DNA of 64,000 bases from Agaricus subrufescens (lineage: Eukaryota; Basidiomycota; Agaricomycetes; Agaricales; Agaricaceae). The notes beneath the pieces were generated by a model, which did no database searches, was not told the origin of the DNA, and worked only from the letters and a program-made list of their open reading frames with translations. Location: positions 4,836,001 through 4,900,000 of the forward strand of contig CM057057.1 in assembly GCA_029945375.1 (NCBI GenBank), read 5' to 3'. Position numbers and translations under genes: made by a program. The stretch's first letter is position 1. Every line of letters starts with the position of its first letter. Of this stretch, positions 24,419 through 37,348 are shown piece after piece.

Positions 24419-24478
24419 GGTGGAAGGGGGAGATGCGGGTCAAACACGTCCAAACACGGTTCTTGCCCCGACGCGTCG

Positions 24479-25077
24479 ATGGCGGCTGCAGCGACAAAAG
24501 CCCTCCGCGAAGGCCCGTCCAAACTCTCCAAGGTCGTTCAACATCTCACCCAGAAACCCAACCTCCAGCTATTTGGCGTCGCCAACCTCACGGTCCGTTT
24601 CGATGCCAAGCACCACGGTCCCGGAACCCAGTGAGTGCTCTAGCCATGTCGAGTAGAGGTTACAGTATTTATTGCTTGCCAGGCACTTCGTGAAAGATGC
24701 ATTACCTCGTATCCGGTGGGCGAACCCCGACTTGGAAATTGCTGTCGACAAGGTTTGGAAGGCGGAGGAGCCGGTGCAACAGAGTGTCAAATTGACATAC
24801 GGTCAGTAGTCGCGAACTGCTCTTTATATCAGACTACTAATCCCTCACGACAGCTACGGGAGCCACGCGGTCGTTCAAAGTAGACAAAAAATGGTCGACA
24901 ACTATACTTCGAGAAATCATGGACGCAGCTGGCGGTGACCCATGGCAGGAGTACAAGCAACGGCAAATTGAAGAGGGACTACTGGTCCTTCCTGGAGAAG
25001 ATAAAGCCGCTCGGATTGAAGCTCAGTGGAAGCGTCAAACTGTGACACCTAACGAACACCAAGAGATAGACTCATAA
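24479..25077 (+). CDS. Mitochondrial ribosomal protein with L51/S25/CI-B8 domain
   Basis: Exons 24479-24630, 24683-24801 and 24854-25077 join to 164 residues. The N-terminus MAAAATKALREGPSKLSKVV is basic and amphipathic, as expected for mitochondrial import. The thioredoxin-like L51/S25/CI-B8 fold is indicated by LFGVANLTVRFDAKHHGPG, then HFVKDALPRIRWANPDLEI, then SVKLTYATGATRSFKVD. The C-terminal extension (GGDPWQEYKQRQIEEGLLVL) resembles fungal mitoribosomal members such as Mrp49/mL61 or mS25; I cannot decide between them. Both introns are 52 nt. Its promoter must overlap that of SWC2, which starts 60 bp away on the other strand. Confidence 0.78.
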
Positions 25078-25150
25078 CGTTTAATCACTAATACTAGTAC
25101 TCATTAGACCTAACAGACAAATGGAGTGATACAGACGCGAGAAAGTAAAA

Positions 25151-26299
25151 TCATTTGGGCGTAGCGAAATTAGCCAGAAACACTATGAAGCCTATGCCAA
25201 AAACCACGCTGCCAAGGGAATTTAAAACTCCAAAGGCCGTGCCCAGTAGTCTGGGTAGTTGCACAATGAGTCCATACGTAGACCGTGATTTGGTACCAGA
25301 AATCTAGAAGGTGGTGTATTCAGTGATGAACTCGGGTTAAGAAGGTGCAACTTACGAAATTTTTACGGATATTGTTGAACTGTATAGCAGCCTCCAGGGC
25401 AGCAAACGCCCAGAAGAACGCCTGTTGAGGACAATAAGAATACAGCAGCAACCATGACACAAAGAATATACTAACTGGCTGTGGCTGCACCTTGAATGTC
25501 GAGAGCAGTTCCAGCATATTTTTGTTTTGGCCAAGGACGGCCCATCTCGTCCACCTGCCTACATCCAGCGAGCCGACACGTTCAGTGTACGCAGCAGGCT
25601 CAAGGAAAAACACGAAATAAGCCAATAAAAGCCAGGTCGACAGCAGCTGAATCAAATTCCGGATAGCTTTATCACGTTTGAGTGTTCCTGCTTCTGGATT
25701 AGGAGCTTGAGGACCGCCCTGTCGCATTTGTTGCAACATGTCGAACATGTCGGATCCCGGGGTCTGAGCCCCAGTAAAGGAGGTTAACAACTGTGCAAGA
25801 GGATCGGCATTTGTTTGGTCATTTCCGACAGAGGGACCTAGACTGGAACTTGTCCCAGCGACAGACGCTCCACTAGGTATGCGACTGGAAGAGGAAGCTG
25901 AACGAGCTGTGTTGGCGTTCAGGAGGGCTTGTCGAAATTGCTCTTGAAGCTCAGGCGACCACACGGACTCATCCATGTCACTAACAGATTCCACCGTTAC
26001 AGACGACGTGGGTACATTTGAAGGTGGTGATCTAGAAGTGGGACCAGGAGAAGGAGAAAGAGACTGCCGTGGTGGAGTGGGCATGCTAGCTGTCGAGTCC
26101 TCACCGAGGAAACTCCTCGAAAAAGAAGATGAATCTGCAAAACATGAGCGAGAGTACGAGCGAGAGGCAGATACACACCGTCATTGAGAAAACTGGCCTC
26201 GTCACCTCTAGCGGTGGTGGTGAGCTTTGCCAGACGGTCACCACGCTTTGCGAGGATGGCTTTTCGACGAGCTTCGGCGCGTTCAGTAGCACTCGACAT
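25151..26299 (-). CDS. GET2: GET complex subunit GET2 (tail-anchored protein insertion receptor)
   Basis: The N-terminus MSSATERAEARRKAILAKRG carries the basic helix by which Get2/CAML binds the Get3/TRC40 ATPase. A long Ser/Pro-rich cytosolic linker follows (SLSPSPGPTSRSPP; then SDMDESVWSPELQEQFRQAL). Near the C-terminus are three hydrophobic segments: LIQLLSTWLLLAYFVFFLEP, IFFVSWLLLYSYCP-QQAFFWAF and SLGSVVFGIGFIVFLANFA, matching a three-TM ER protein. It ends ATPK at TGA 25151-25153. Introns lie near 26,110-26,160, 25,430-25,475, 25,310-25,360 and nearby. Get2 sequences diverge strongly, so the assignment rests on architecture plus the basic motif. Confidence 0.75.
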
Positions 26300-26381
26300 G
26301 GCAGTACGAGCTAAACGTGGATGGCACGGCTGGCATCACGTGCAAAAAGGGATATCGTCAGTGTCACATCAAAAAACATGC

Positions 26382-26461
26382 AGGCGCTACCAGGGTTCGA
26401 ACCTGGGTTTCAGGAAAGCCGAGGTCAGAATCCTGAGTGATAACCACTACACTATAGCGCC
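26382..26461 (-). tRNA. tRNA-Gln (anticodon CTG) with an 8-nt intron
   Basis: On the minus strand the 7-bp acceptor stem GGCGCTA pairs with TAGCGCC. A D-arm (TGTAGTGGTTATCA) follows, then the anticodon stem CAGGA/TCCTG with loop TTCTGA, so the anticodon is CTG. The T-arm CCCAGGTTCGAACCTGGG is perfect. Between position 37 and the 3' half of the loop are 8 extra nucleotides (CCTCGGCT), a canonical-position tRNA intron. The 3' CCA is not encoded. It lies 83 bp upstream of the GET2 start codon, on the same strand. Confidence 0.93.
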
Positions 26462-27437
26462 ACCACAAGTGTATGGATACTGCATATCTGTCTCATGCCT
26501 CTTTGTACCTGAGTGTCACCCACAACATTAATCAGGGTCCACACATATAGGGGCTCGCCAAGCGATTGGACGTGGGCGACCGCCGACCGCGGGGAGACCG
26601 AGGTTTCAACCTTTTAACCTTGCACTGCCATGACAAATCAATATAACAAGTATATAGGTAAGCCATTGAAGACAAATCATTGAACTCTGAATATATTGTG
26701 GAGTCGCTTATTTATGTTTTATTTGTTTCTTGGCCCAATGGGCCTGCGTGGTAAAGATTTTTCAAATAGGGGCTCGTCAGCCACGTGCCTTCGGCAAGCA
26801 GGTCGTAATTGTCAGGGCGACCCTTTGATTTATCAAACATCCGGAAAGTGTGTTCAACCACATCACCTTAAGTACGTTGGCCCTGCATCAGACGAAAGAC
26901 CAAGTGCTGCTAAAGCAGAGGTGGTGGCTTTGGTAACACAGGTGAGGCATATCAACCATAGGGTCAAAACAAGTGGCCCTCAACCGCAGGCTAATAAATG
27001 GGACAAGGCGGCATTTAGGGAACATTGACGAGGCCTGTCAAATGCCGCGGCTCGATCTCTCTCCGAAAATCTCGAATGCATGGAGTAATGTGCACATAGT
27101 AATACAGTAAGTGCATTCTTCCCTGCCCCCGGTTAAGCACGAGCATCCAGTCAGGTTTTATCCAGCTGGCTGCTGTCGTCACGGACCACGGACCAAGGCG
27201 AAACCCTTGAGATGCATCTGAGGCCCGGTAAACAAGATAATAATAATAATGCAAAGTTGACCGTATCACACAGGTACCACCCCTATGATAATAAATTTAT
27301 TAGTAAGTATCTCCACCCCCGCCGGCACCTCGGCAGGTGGGATGCACACTACCTGTCGGCTGCAAAAATACAAATCTGGGCCTTGATCATAAATTGCCTC
27401 GCTTCTGCCTTCTTCCCACCGCTCGCTACTGGAAACG
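26462..27437. other. Intergenic region upstream of the transporter gene
   Basis: About 975 bp between the tRNA and the MFS transporter. It holds a short ATA/AAT microsatellite (about 27,236-27,250). A 110-codon open frame at 26,696-27,028 has no recognisable homology. I see no gene or mobile element here. Confidence 0.4.
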
Positions 27438-29436
27438 ATGTCTGACGAGAAGGGAGCTACGGGGACCAACGACGACCATGCTACTCAAATTACTGAATTC
27501 CATGATGATTCGTGCAAGTTGCCCACAGAAGAGGATCCTCATGATCCAGAGTCAGCTGCACCCGCACTCAACAGCAACTTTCCGGAGGGTGGACTGAGAG
27601 CTTGGGGTTGCGTTGCTGGGTCGTATGTATTCGTCCCACTAGCACCCTCATAATGGTCTTAAGGCTTTCTTAAAAGATTCTGTGTCAATATGGTTGGTTT
27701 TGGGTACGTCTACCATATTGAATGCCTCAAACGCAAGACATGTTCTCAGTCAGGATTTATAATAGTTACACCACTTCTTTTGGTGTTTATCAAGGTAGCG
27801 TCAACTTTTATCACATTCACTGAGCCGGATCACGAATTACTATTCTATCATCTAGACTATTATACTAGGTTCTATATGACGAAGGAAAACCCTTCGGCCA
27901 TATCGTACGCCGCTGTCACTGATACTATCAAGGAACTACCTTGCTGATGATAGAGTCACAGATGGATCGGGAGTGTCAATGCTTTTCTTGTAATCTCAGC
28001 GGGGATCATTTCTGGAAGGTTGTACGATAAGGGATACTTGTACGTTATTCCCTTTTACGACACGGCCCGCGGCACACTGACTGTTTTCATCTCAAAGCTA
28101 CCATCTCATCTATGGCGGTTCCGCCTTGATTGTTTTTTCTTTGTTCATGTTATCACTAAGCCAGCCAAACTCTATTTATCAAGTATGGTTTTCTTATAAT
28201 CAGCGGTCTTGCTTATGTTTATCATAATCCCCGTAGAGCTTTCTCGCACAGGGCGTCGGTCACGGCCTGGGGCCGGTATGATGTACGTGCCAAGTCTGGC
28301 CGTTATATCACAGTATTTCCACCGGAGACGAGCCCTTGCAATGTCGATCGTCGCAGCGGGATCCTCCCTTGGCGCGATAATCCATCCCATCATGCTCAAC
28401 AATCTGTTTGTCAAGTTAGGTTTTGGTAACGCTGTCAGAGCAAGCGCGGGTATGATCGCTGGGCTATTAATAATCGCTTGTCTCCTTCTACGCCTACGTC
28501 TACCCCCTCCTACGAAAATTCCTCCATACTGGGCATCGGTTAAAAAATTCTCAAAAGACAAGCCATACGTATGCGCTGCTCTTGGGTAAGCACATATTCT
28601 ATTGGATATGGAGTAGAGGTACTTGATGGATGCCTTTAGACTCATGGTATCTCCCATTGGAATGTACTTTCCTTTGTTCTATCTCCAGCTTGATGCTGCG
28701 AAGCGGGGCTTGGGTCAAAATTTCGCTTTCTACTCGGTATGTTTTACTTGATTGTGGCTGACTTGAGTTAACAAGTCGTCAGCTGGTGATTTTGAATGCT
28801 GCCAGCTTTGTGGGGCGTCTTTCACCTGGAGTTTTGACGAAGCTTGCGTCCGTTGGCACCTTGATGGTGTTAACAACAGCCGGCTGTGCAGCATTAAATA
28901 TCTCTGTAAGCGGAATAACTGCTGTTTCCCATTTTATCGTCTTTGGAATCTTGTATGGGTTGTTCGCCGGGGCCTGTGAGTATTCTGCTTTGTTTTTTGT
29001 TTGTCGCAGCGGCTGAGCTGGAATGAAGTCATAGCGCTCATGGCACCGTTAATTGCCACTTTGTGTGATGATATGAGCGAACTAGGGTAAGTAATAAATA
29101 AATTTCTTATTAAATATAGAAGTTCCTCATCCGGAATGGTGCAGATTGCGGATGGGCCTTGCCTTCACTATATGTGGTAAGTGTAGAAACGAATCTCGAC
29201 GGCGATGAATTTCTGATGTTTGGCATATAGGCGTTGGTGCGCTTGCAGGTATGTGCTATACGGTGTGGTGAGGTTTGATGGTGCTAATTGAATATTACCT
29301 AGGTCCGCCGGTGGAAGGTGCGCTGTTGGGCGACTCGTTCCAATGGTGGAAGCCAGCAGTGTTTGCTGGTATGTTTTCTGTGCTTGGAATGATTATGTTT
29401 ACCTTGATGATGTATGTACGACGGAGGAAGCCGTAG
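27438..29436 (+). pseudogene. MFS transporter, monocarboxylate permease (MCH) type, with a probable one-base frameshift
   Basis: The predicted protein resembles fungal monocarboxylate-porter-like MFS proteins. An acidic N-terminus is followed by FPEGGLRAWGCVAGS, then (across introns) VNMVGFGYTTSFGVYQDYYT, NPSAISWIGSVNAFLVISAG, GRLYDKGYL, YVPSLAVISQYFHRRRALAM, SIVAAGSSLGAIIHPI, GALAGPPVEGALLG and a final hydrophobic helix ending VRRRKP (TAG 29434-29436). At least eight short introns give a continuous frame except near 28,266-28,275. There FLAQGVGHGLG must shift by one base to enter GAGMMYVPSL, because the run reads GGGG where five G would keep frame. I call it a probable pseudogene, but a sequencing error or an unseen splice would make it functional. 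Substrate unknown. Confidence 0.65.
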
Positions 29437-29530
29437 TTAACAACTTAATGAATACAACATACGACCGAGAGCAAGTCATGTGACTCATAAGGGCCTCATT
29501 TCGTCGTTTGGCCGTTTGATCCACCACGAC

Positions 29531-30434
<904 letters not shown>

Positions 30435-30764
30435 GAGCTTGGCTCCTCCGCAGTTATGATATATATCTTGTATACACCTTTGTTGTACCTTCCTTCCCAT
30501 CTTGGTCACTGACTTGGCGAACCATCTTCCGTCAGCAGCTATTTTGTATGGGAGGGAATTATCAGCACCAGTACAGTTGTTGACTTTACGCTTGTCGGAT
30601 TACTTCCTGTAGTAATAATACATTTGGATTCGATATTCATCTATTAACCGGGGTACCGTCGTTAATTGAGACGAAATGGGAAAACCATCCTGACTGACAC
30701 ACTTGGAATCAAGACTGGCTTAAACGACTAGGTTTACGACAAGCGTAATAGTAGTGCAACCATT

Positions 30765-31784
<1,020 letters not shown>

Positions 31785-31906
31785 CTAAAGATCCTTTTAG
31801 GATTATTGCTTACTTGGTTCAGAGATGCATTTTCACTCTAAATGAATCATTACGTTCACAACAACAATACAATGCAACAAGATTAGTCGTACAAGATATC
31901 GGGAGA

Positions 31907-34589
31907 TCAGATCGTACTGTTCCAATTACCTCCCCACCATCTCCTTATCCGCTCAGGCCCATGTTCATCATAGTCCTGTCGAGTATACCCGTGATTTTCT
32001 CCCGATTGGCTAAGTCGGTTCATCCCGTTCCAAGCGTCCATGGTGGCGTTTTCTGCATTATGGATGGTAATGGGCATGTCAGGAGGTAAAACCGGCCGTA
32101 AGGCAGAGAATAATCGGTCTTTGAGTCCAGGTAGTTGAGAAGGTCCACCAGTTAGGAAGATGTTCTAATACGTATAACGAGTCGGTCTCGGTCTGGGAAA
32201 AAAATAACACAAACTCACGTTGACCAGACGTCCTTTTTCGGCCTCAGTAAATCTCGCAAGAACATTTTGGATTACTTCGCCGACCCCCGCTGAATCGACG
32301 CCAGCCATGGCCGGGGAGAACCACGTCTCGCACACTCGCCAGCGTTCAGTGTTGAGATGGATGCGGTTTTTGCCGCGGACGTCGCCTTCTTCATACCCGG
32401 GTTTAAAAGCGGTAAGGAGAGCAGACCGTTGACTGCTTATAGATGCGTGTGTGTCATGGATTGTAAATGTAGGATCGTAATGCAGGAGTTTCTGTTCAAT
32501 GATTTGGAGTTGATTTAAATCCTCTTCTTCATCTGACGAGACGGCAGCTATGTTCTGTCGAGGGAAGACAGTTTATGACTAGCAGTCTCTGTGAGTGTGA
32601 TTTGGCACATACGATTTTACGATAGATAGCCCAATCTGCGTCATCAGCTCCGAACAAATCCTCTCCACCACCTTTTCGTTTCTTTTTGGGAACACGATCA
32701 TCGTTAGCTAGATTGGCGATACTCTTCATTCGCGCTTGGGCAGCTGCACTTTTACGGTCACTCAATGCTGCCTTGCGTCGGGTGCGATCTTTGATACGAT
32801 TCATGAGCGTCTGAAGTAGAAATCCATATAAGTAGAGGGAAAATCATGGTCGTGATAGACATACCTCTTGTTCTGTGCGTAATCGGTTCGACCATGCCTC
32901 AAAATCATTTTCACGTTCTTCCTCTTCTTTTTTGACTTCACGTTCCTTCTCTTCGCGTTCTCGCTCCTTCTCTTTTCGCGCTCTGACACGAGCCTCGTAA
33001 CCTGCTTTAAGGAGTTTCTGTTTCTTTTTCTCTTTCAGACCGTCTTCGTCAAGCTGCAAGGGAGTCAGTTGAAATCGGAGAAGACCAATAGTAAAGTACC
33101 TCTGCGTCGGGAGTGTCAAGAAGGGGAAACGAGGGCTCTTCCTGCGCTGACAATATTAACAAAGCATAAAGCATGTATAGATAGCCCGACGTACCGCAGG
33201 CTCGTCCTGTTCAATGTTGCCCTGTTCCTTTTTACGTGCTCTGGCGACGGCAGCCTCGAGCTTCTTGAGTGCTTGCTCGAGAGCAGCGTCAGAATCGTAA
33301 CCCTCGGAATGCAATCTACTCTGTAACGGGAGCGTGAATCAATCTGGCGAGTAAGCAGGCTGAAGACTCGTTTCGCACCATCCATTCGCGTTTGGTGTCT
33401 GACCCTTTGCTTTCTTTGAGCGCTGTTAGACGTTGAAGATCGTTCTCTTTCCTCTGCAGTTGCTCTGCCCGATTCTTTGCGGCTATTTCTTGAAGTTTCT
33501 TCCCTTGCTCTTTCCGTCTTTCAGCGGCTTTAGCTAGTTCTTCCTCCGTTTTTTCTTCCAAAGCTGTAGGGGCAAAGGGGAATTGAATTATACATTCCGC
33601 TGCACGTAAGGTATTTGGTGAACTGATGGAACGGAGGTGGGCAAGGTAATCGGGGGTGAACTCGCAAACGTTTTTGAGCATCCACTGAACGAGTAGTTGG
33701 TCAATTTATGACAAGGAGGACGAATGGTTGAAACTTGCATTGGTTTGGACTGAGGTGAGACGGTTGAAGTTTGGGTATTTGAGTTGAACTATTTTGAGAA
33801 GGAATTCGGATGCCTGGGATGCGCCCCACGGAATCCTGTGTTGGATTAGAGCGGGATGTCATTGAAGGACGGGCAATAATACCTCTTGGAGTTGCTGAGA
33901 ATTCCCCTTCCATTGAGCATTGGAATGACAGAGGTGGATGCCGTGTTGAATGAGACAATGAGGCCATCAGGAGTGAATGGAGTGGCGGGGGTATTGTTCT
34001 GGTAGAAAGACATTACACCGTCTATGCAGTAAGTAATCTCTGGAACAGAGTATAGCTCGAAGAGAAGTTCAGAGGTAACTGCAGACGCGTGGTGAGTAGC
34101 TTGTCGTGCGAGTCTTCAAAGACATACGGGCACGAGAGTGTAAGGGCGTGGCGAGTCGTTCAGTCATAAAGATTCGATGGTTGATGCCAGTGGTGTTGAT
34201 ACCCATTTGCAAAAAGGCATAGTCGAGGGCATTTTCCTGGTAAGTTGTTGTAAAAGATTCTGGGGGCAACGAATACGGGGACATACGAGTGCGTCAAAGT
34301 TGAGGAGGACGTCGCCTTCCCATGGCGCCCTAGCCTGGCCTCGTGCGCCGGTTTCGCAGTCGACGGCGTCTCCAAAGAGAACCAGAGGTTTGTTGGTGCG
34401 ACGGTCCTTGTACTTTGCAACGACGTTGGGAGACGTCCTGGGTTCCTGACCGGTAAAGCCCCATCTAAAAGAGGTGGCACCGTTGTCGATGATGATGTCT
34501 CCGGTGACCCCCTCGTAGTCGAGCGGGGGCGGGGCGAGGGAGGGGAGGACGGGGCGGGGGATGTCGACGATGTAGGTGTCGATGTCCAT
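31907..34589 (-). CDS. ARP5: Actin-related protein 5, INO80 chromatin remodeller subunit
   Basis: The start at 34589 reads MDIDTYIVDIPRPVLPSLA, then the actin-fold phosphate-loop segment IIIDNGATSFRWGFTG and EPRTSPNVVAKYKDRR. Further actin-fold blocks are ENALDYAFLQMGINTTGINH, SELLFELYSVPEITYCIDGV and GLIVSFNTASTSVIPMLNGR. A large Arp5-specific insertion rich in Lys/Glu coiled coil (32,880-33,560, EKEREREEKEREVKKEEEE) splits the fold. The C-terminal part resumes with NIFLTGGPSQLPGLKDRL and DAWNGMSRLSQS. It ends WWGGNWNSTI at TGA 31907-31909. About 12 short introns are present. It is divergent from DPM1, with about 95-115 bp between the start codons. Confidence 0.92.
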
Positions 34590-34662
34590 TATGTACTTGT
34601 GTGTTTTATATCATATCGCGGTTCGGTATGTCATACGCGCGCGACGTCACACCCGCATTTAA

Positions 34663-35653
<991 letters not shown>

Positions 35654-35670
35654 CTCTATCTACTACTCCC

Positions 35671-36450
35671 ATGAGTCTCCTCTACACCCTCCTCCGCTCC
35701 TCGTCCCAGCACGACAGCGACGACGACGACCTCATCAACGTCGCCTCCCCCCTCACGTCCCCCGCAAACACCCGCCCCTCGTCGCCCACCCTCAAGGGCG
35801 CGGCCGGCCGGCCCATCCCCAAGCCTCTCCACCTCAACAAGCCCCGCAGCCGCACAGACCCCCTCCGTGTCCTCCCCACCGAGCTCTCGCAGCGCATATT
35901 CTCCCGCCTCCGTCTAAGCGATCTCGCCAAATGCTCTCTCGTATCGAAAAAATGGAATCGCAGCCAGACAATCAACTATGGTCAGTCTCGATCCCTCCCC
36001 TCCATATTCCGTCTCACCTAAAACATCTCCCCAGTCTGGTTCCAGCATTACCGAAAAGAAAACTTTCACGATGAAAGCCTGCCTCCGGGCAAATGGTCCA
36101 AGCGCGAGTCCAAACAGAACTGGGTCCGTCTACATCTCTCAAAAAAATTTCGTGTCGACTCATTTTTTCTGCAGCGTCTGGTCCATCTCAAGACACTACG
36201 CGAGCGTTCCCCGCCCTCCACCCCCTTCTCCTATTCCTCATCCGCCTACAACTCCGGTTATCAGACCCCACGCGAGCTGAGAGAGGAACAGTGGCGTCTC
36301 GAGGCCGAATCCATTTCCCGACCCGGTAAACTCGAGATGCGTGAAATGTACAAGGAGCTCGGCGGGCGTAAAGCTCGTTCAAAAGCAAAACTGGGCAGTT
36401 CTGGCCCCATTCGGGATAGAGGTGGGTGGGGCGATGGCGACGACTGGTAG
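35671..36450 (+). CDS. F-box domain protein
   Basis: The predicted protein starts MSLLYTLLRSSSQHDSDDDD, then carries a Pro/Ser-rich stretch. A typical F-box follows at ~residues 70-110: VLPTELSQRIFSRLRLSDLA then KCSLVSKKWNR. F-box proteins bring substrates to SCF ubiquitin ligases through Skp1. After an intron (AG before VWFQHYRKENFHDESLPPGK) comes a conserved-looking segment, KRESKQNW, spliced to RLVHLKTLRER. The C-terminus is charged (KLEMREMYKELGGRKARSKA) and ends GGWGDGDDW at TAG 36448-36450. No WD40, LRR or Kelch repeats are seen, so the target is unknown. It begins 17 bp after the DPM1 stop, so the two must have nested promoter/terminator signals. Confidence 0.75.
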
Positions 36451-36563
36451 ATTTGTGGACGTTGATTGTTGATATGTATAGATGTATATAGTACTATTAG
36501 ATCTTTAATGTCGACCCTTTTGACTTATTCTTGGAATATTCTCTTCACACCCGTACTACGCCC

Positions 36564-37321
36564 ATGGCCTCGCGTCCCATCGTCTCCTACGACGATATTA
36601 CCCCGCCCTACGATGCCTCGGCCTCGAAATCCCAGCCTCCTGCCAAGAAGCGGAAACGCAACAACAAAAAAGCGGCAGCACCACCTCCAGCTGCGGAAGA
36701 AGGTCGTGAGCTCACCCACGAGGAAATATGGGACGATTCTGCCCTCATAGATGCATGGGACGCCGCCATGGAAGAATACGAAGCCTTCCACGGCCCAGAC
36801 AAGGGTTGGCAAAAAGAACCAGTACACAAATCTCCTCTGTCCGTTCCATCGTCACACACACGTTCTCCTTTTTTCCTAATTGCGCGTCAGCAGATGGTAC
36901 AACGTTCCACCAAAAAGCACTTCCAAGCCGCCACCACCACCAATGGTTGTTGATGATGGAGAAGAAGCGGATTCTCAGCCAATCAACTTTGACACGTTTG
37001 TCCCCACCCACGACCCAACTCTCTCAGCGGCCACTGAAGACGTACCGGAATACATCCCTGGTGTCTCGCGAGACGAAGCGTTTCAGCGCGCGGTTCAGGC
37101 TAGTTATTGGTCTGGCTATTGGACAGCCGTTTATCATGTATGCTTATTTCCCTTGCACACTCCAGTCACTAATTTGTGTTTTTCTCAAGAAGCTTTCGCA
37201 AAGCAAGACAAATACAGATGCAGTAGAAGAAGAGGTAGATGAAGATGAAGATGATAACGACGAGGAAGATGACGATGACGAAAACGGAGACTCCGAAGAA
37301 TTCGTATCTACACAGCGGTAG
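36564..37321 (+). CDS. SMN1: SMN (survival motor neuron) homologue
   Basis: Exons 36564-36838, 36894-37137 and 37190-37321 join to 216 residues. The N-terminal Gemin2-binding helix is EEIWDDSALIDAWDAAMEEY, directly comparable to SMN's IWDD-x-ALI motif. The C-terminal oligomerisation YG-box is VQASYWSGYWTAVYH. SMN assembles Sm rings on spliceosomal snRNAs. No central Tudor domain is visible, as in the short fission-yeast form. Beyond the YG-box, exon 3 adds about 40 residues, mostly Asp/Glu (EDEDDNDEEDDDDENGD), an unusual acidic tail. A basic patch (KKRKRNNKK) near the N-terminus may be a nuclear signal. It is convergent with NIC96; stops are 27 bp apart. Confidence 0.85.
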
Positions 37322-37348
37322 CTAGTACCTTTTTTCCCCCTTTCCGAC

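Noticed and set aside
26696..27028. 110-codon open frame between the tRNA and the MFS gene
   Set aside because: No recognisable domain, no supporting splice or neighbour context.
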